Assembly: GCA_021774355.1 (NCBI GenBank)
Contig: JAJFJE010000382.1
Span: forward strand, 1-8,494
DNA length: 8,494 nt
Direction: 5' to 3'
Source of the DNA: Alphaproteobacteria bacterium
GTDB taxonomy: Bacteria; Pseudomonadota; Alphaproteobacteria; Zavarziniales; Zavarziniaceae
Shown: positions 6,091-8,494 of the stretch, one piece after another
How the letters are laid out: each line of letters opens with the position of its first letter
Position numbering within the stretch: position 1 is the stretch's first letter
Position numbers and translations under genes: made by a program
Notes under the pieces: model-generated
What the model was told of the DNA's origin: nothing
Seen by the model: the letters and a program-made list of their open reading frames with translations, nothing else
The model's database searches: none

Positions 6091-7014
6091 ATGTTCGATT
6101 ATTCCCTTGGTGAACTCGGTTCGATCCTGGCAATGCAGGCCTTTGCCGGCCTGATCCTGTTCTCGGTCTTCGTCCTGATGGCACTGGGGCTGGCCATCAT
6201 TTTCGGCCAGATGGGCGTCATCAACATGGCCCATGGCGAATTCCTGATCCTCGGGGCCTACGTCACCTACATCACCCAGCACCTGTTTTCGGATTATCTG
6301 CCGTGGGCCCAGCCGGCCTATTTTTTGGTCGCCATGGTGTTCGCCTTCGTGGTCAGCGGGGCGCTCGGCCTGATCGTGGAATGGCTGCTGATTCGCCACC
6401 TCTATTCCCGCCCGCTGGACACGCTGCTCGCCACCTGGGGGCTTTCGCTGATCATGCAGCAGGTCTTCCGCTCGGTCTTCGGGGCCCGGGAGGTCGGGGT
6501 CGAACTGCCCGACTGGCTGATGGGTTCGCTGGCGGTCACCGATACCATCGAGGTGCAGATCAACGGCCTGTTCGTCATGGGCCTGACCCTGCTGATCACC
6601 GCCGCCGTGCTCGTGCTGCTGTTCCGCTCCCGATGGGGCTTGCAGGTGCGCGCGGTGACGGCCAACCGGGTCATGGCCGGGGCCGTCGGCATCGATACCA
6701 GGCGGGTTGACCGGCTGACCTTCGGCCTGGGCTGCGGGGTCGCCGGGATCGCCGGCAGCGCCTTCACCATGATCGGCTCGACCGGGCCGACCTCGGGCCA
6801 GCTCTACATCGTCGATACCTTCCTGGTGGTGGTGTTCGGTGGCGCCCAGAGCCTGTTCGGCACGGTCGCCTCCGCCCTGACCATCTCCCAATCCCAGTCG
6901 GCGCTGGAGTTCTTCCTGTCCGGCTCGATGGCCAAGGTGATCACCCTGCTGATCGTGATCGGCATCCTGATGCTGAGGCCCCAGGGCCTCTTCGTCCTCA
7001 AGCTGCGGAGGTAA
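6091..7014 (+). CDS. urtB: Urea ABC transporter permease UrtB
   Basis: A 307-residue inner membrane permease of the LivH-like family that pairs with UrtC to form the urea channel. The N-terminal segments include IIFGQMGVINMAHGEFLILG (36-55), the hallmark LivH/UrtB block. The cytoplasmic loop FRSRWGLQVRAVTANR (178-193) is the likely ATPase contact. VFGGAQSLFGTVASA (248-262) and the ending RPQGLF (296-301) are also family-typical. It is the short form, without the long N-terminal periplasmic extension found on some UrtB proteins. The ATG follows AGGAGG with a 4-base gap (AGGAGGTCACATG). The gene begins 73 bases after urtA, past the hairpin, and ends 3 bases before urtC. Confidence 0.96.
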   Translation: MFDYSLGELGSILAMQAFAGLILFSVFVLMALGLAIIFGQMGVINMAHGEFLILGAYVTYITQHLFSDYLPWAQPAYFLVAMVFAFVVSGALGLIVEWLLIRHLYSRPLDTLLATWGLSLIMQQVFRSVFGAREVGVELPDWLMGSLAVTDTIEVQINGLFVMGLTLLITAAVLVLLFRSRWGLQVRAVTANRVMAGAVGIDTRRVDRLTFGLGCGVAGIAGSAFTMIGSTGPTSGQLYIVDTFLVVVFGGAQSLFGTVASALTISQSQSALEFFLSGSMAKVITLLIVIGILMLRPQGLFVLKLRR

Positions 7015-7017
7015 GCC

Positions 7018-8151
7018 ATGTCGCTGATCAAAAGCCGCGGCACCGAACTTCTCGGCTATCTGCTCCTCGCCGTCGTTCTGCTCGTCGTCCTGCCGCTGTT
7101 GCTCGATAATTTCCGCCTCAACCTGATTGGCAAGTATCTGACGTTTGCCTTCGTCGTCATCGGCCTGGTCATCTCGTGGGGCTATACCGGCGTCCTCAGC
7201 CTGGGCCAGGGCCTGTTCTTCGGGCTCGGCGGCTACATCATGGCGATGTTCCTGAAGCTCGAGGCGTCGACCCCCGAAGCGACGGCGATCCAGTCCACCC
7301 CGGGCATTCCGGACTTCATGGACTGGAACCAGCTGACCGCCTTGCCCTGGTTCTGGGAGCCGTCGCATTCCTTCATCTTCACCGTGTTCGCGATCGTGCT
7401 GGTGCCTTCGGCCCTGGCCTATGTGATCGGCGCCGCGATGTTCAAGCGCCGGGTCGGCGGGGTCTATTTCGCCATCATCACCCAGGCCCTGGTGGCGGTG
7501 GCGACGATCCTGATCATCGGCCAGCAGGGCTATACCGGCGGCGTCAACGGCATCACCGACCTGCGGACCCTGATGGGGTGGGATATCCGCACCGACAGCG
7601 CCAAGACCATCCTCTACTTTATCGAGGTGGTGCTGCTGTTCGGCTGCATGGCGGTGGCCCGGCTGATGCTCGGCTCCAAGCTGGGGCGCATCCTGGTGGC
7701 CATCCGCGACAAGGAGGAGCGGGTCCGCTTCTCCGGCTATGACGTGGCCAATTTCAAGACCTTCGCGTTCTGCGCCGCAGCCGGCTTTGCCGGGATCGGC
7801 GGCGGGATGTTCACCCTGCAGGTCGGCTTCATGTCGCCGTCGATCATCGGCATCGTGCCGTCGATCGAGATGGTCATCTTCTGCGCCGTGGGCGGCCGCC
7901 TGTCCCTGATCGGCGGCGTCCTGGGCGCGCTCCTGGTCAATGCCGCCAAGACCGGCTTCTCGGAAGAGTTCCCGGAACTCTGGCTGCTCGGCCTGGGCGG
8001 CCTGTTCATCGGGGTGGTGCTGTTCTTCCCCCGCGGCGTCGCCGGCCTCTATGCCGATCACGTGGAGCCGCGGCTGGGGCCCTGGCTGAACCGCGCCCGG
8101 CTGCGGACCAAGCTGCCGGTCGGTCCGGCCGAACCCACCCCCGCGGAATAG
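7018..8151 (+). CDS. urtC: Urea ABC transporter permease UrtC
   Basis: A 377-residue LivM-like inner membrane permease, the second channel subunit of urea uptake. Near the N terminus it has WGYTGVLSLGQGLFFGLGGY (54-73), followed by an extramembrane insert (about 80-118) of the kind seen in UrtC. The block GGVYFAIITQALVAV (147-161) and IIGQQGYTGGVNGITD (166-181) are strongly UrtC-like. The cytoplasmic loop LGSKLGRILVAIRDKEERVRFSGYD (218-242 region, charged) is the expected ATPase contact. Further on come VGGRLSLIGGVLGA (291-304) and FFPRGVAGL (336-344). The ribosome binding site GGAGG overlaps the end of urtB, so translation of the two is probably coupled. The Pro-rich C-terminal tail (about 350-377) is cytoplasmic and variable. 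Confidence 0.96.
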   Translation: MSLIKSRGTELLGYLLLAVVLLVVLPLLLDNFRLNLIGKYLTFAFVVIGLVISWGYTGVLSLGQGLFFGLGGYIMAMFLKLEASTPEATAIQSTPGIPDFMDWNQLTALPWFWEPSHSFIFTVFAIVLVPSALAYVIGAAMFKRRVGGVYFAIITQALVAVATILIIGQQGYTGGVNGITDLRTLMGWDIRTDSAKTILYFIEVVLLFGCMAVARLMLGSKLGRILVAIRDKEERVRFSGYDVANFKTFAFCAAAGFAGIGGGMFTLQVGFMSPSIIGIVPSIEMVIFCAVGGRLSLIGGVLGALLVNAAKTGFSEEFPELWLLGLGGLFIGVVLFFPRGVAGLYADHVEPRLGPWLNRARLRTKLPVGPAEPTPAE

Positions 8152-8160
8152 GAGAGGCCC

Positions 8161-8494
8161 ATGACCCAGCCCATTCCCGCCCCGCTCCAGGACGACTTTC
8201 TGCATGCCCTCGAAGGGGTCTCGGTGTCGTTCGACGGCTTCAAGGCGGTCAACGATCTCAGCCTCTATATCGGCACCGGCGAGCTGCGCGTGATCATCGG
8301 CCCCAATGGTGCCGGCAAGACCACCGTCCTCGATCTGATCTGTGGCCGCACCAAGCTCAGCGAGGGAGTGATCCGCTTCAAGGGGCGCGACATCACCCGT
8401 CTCAAGGAGCACGAGATCGTGCGCCTGGGGATCGGCCGCAAATTCCAGACGCCGTCGATCTACGAGGACCTGACGGTGTTCGAGAACCTGGAGA
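8161..8494 (+). CDS. urtD: Urea ABC transporter ATP-binding protein UrtD (5' part, cut by window edge)
   Basis: Only the first 111 codons are inside the window, and the frame stays open to the last base. The translated part has an ABC ATPase start: LEGVSVSFDGFKAVNDLS (17-34), Walker A GPNGAGKT (47-54) and the Q-loop with Q96 in GRKFQTPSIYEDLTVFENL (92-110), which closely resembles UrtD rather than LivG. The Walker B motif, signature and H-loop would lie beyond the edge. The ATG at 8161 follows GGAG (8151-8154) with a 6-base gap, 9 bases after the urtC stop. It powers transport together with UrtE, whose gene is expected next. The break is due to the window, not to a mutation. Confidence 0.93.
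   Translation, partial: MTQPIPAPLQDDFLHALEGVSVSFDGFKAVNDLSLYIGTGELRVIIGPNGAGKTTVLDLICGRTKLSEGVIRFKGRDITRLKEHEIVRLGIGRKFQTPSIYEDLTVFENLE

Noticed and set aside
6079..8412. Long minus-strand open frame antisense to urtB, urtC and urtD
   Set aside because: Its translation is rich in Asp, Gln, Gly, His and Arg with no recognisable fold, and it lies opposite three clear urt genes. It is a GC-bias shadow frame.

Overview
The window looks like chromosomal DNA of a GC-rich alphaproteobacterium, perhaps Rhodospirillales-like. This is inferred from codon use, the style of the urea transporter proteins and palindromic repeats of a type familiar in that class; I cannot name a species. It holds two divergent gene blocks separated by a 282-base control region (4470-4751).

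Rightward block: urtA, urtB, urtC and the first 111 codons of urtD, the start of an ATP-driven urea uptake operon. UrtA is the periplasmic urea-binding protein, UrtB and UrtC the two membrane permease subunits, and UrtD one of two ATPases; urtE would be expected just beyond the right edge. urtB-urtC and urtC-urtD lie 3 and 9 bases apart. urtA is separated from urtB by 73 bases holding a perfect 13-bp hairpin, which may let the binding protein be made in excess.

Leftward block: a 1125-residue hybrid sensor kinase whose sensory half is a whole NCS1-type (nucleobase/hydantoin/allantoin) transporter, followed by a nine-cysteine module, further membrane helices, a histidine kinase core and a receiver domain. 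Its stop codon lies inside the next gene, a LuxR-type response regulator. The pair is a two-component system that probably senses a urea-related or nitrogen-rich compound and controls the facing urt operon. Genomic context and shared biochemistry support this, but the sequence does not prove it.

The control region holds a near-identical 15-bp direct repeat (14 of 15 bases) spaced 31 bp apart just upstream of urtA, which is a good candidate operator, and a nested GC-rich dyad nearer the kinase gene. No convincing sigma-54 promoter or NtrC site was seen. The left end (about 56-196), downstream of the regulator gene, is a small cluster of REP-like palindromes including a 21-bp exact direct repeat. 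Bases 1-55 show nothing recognisable.
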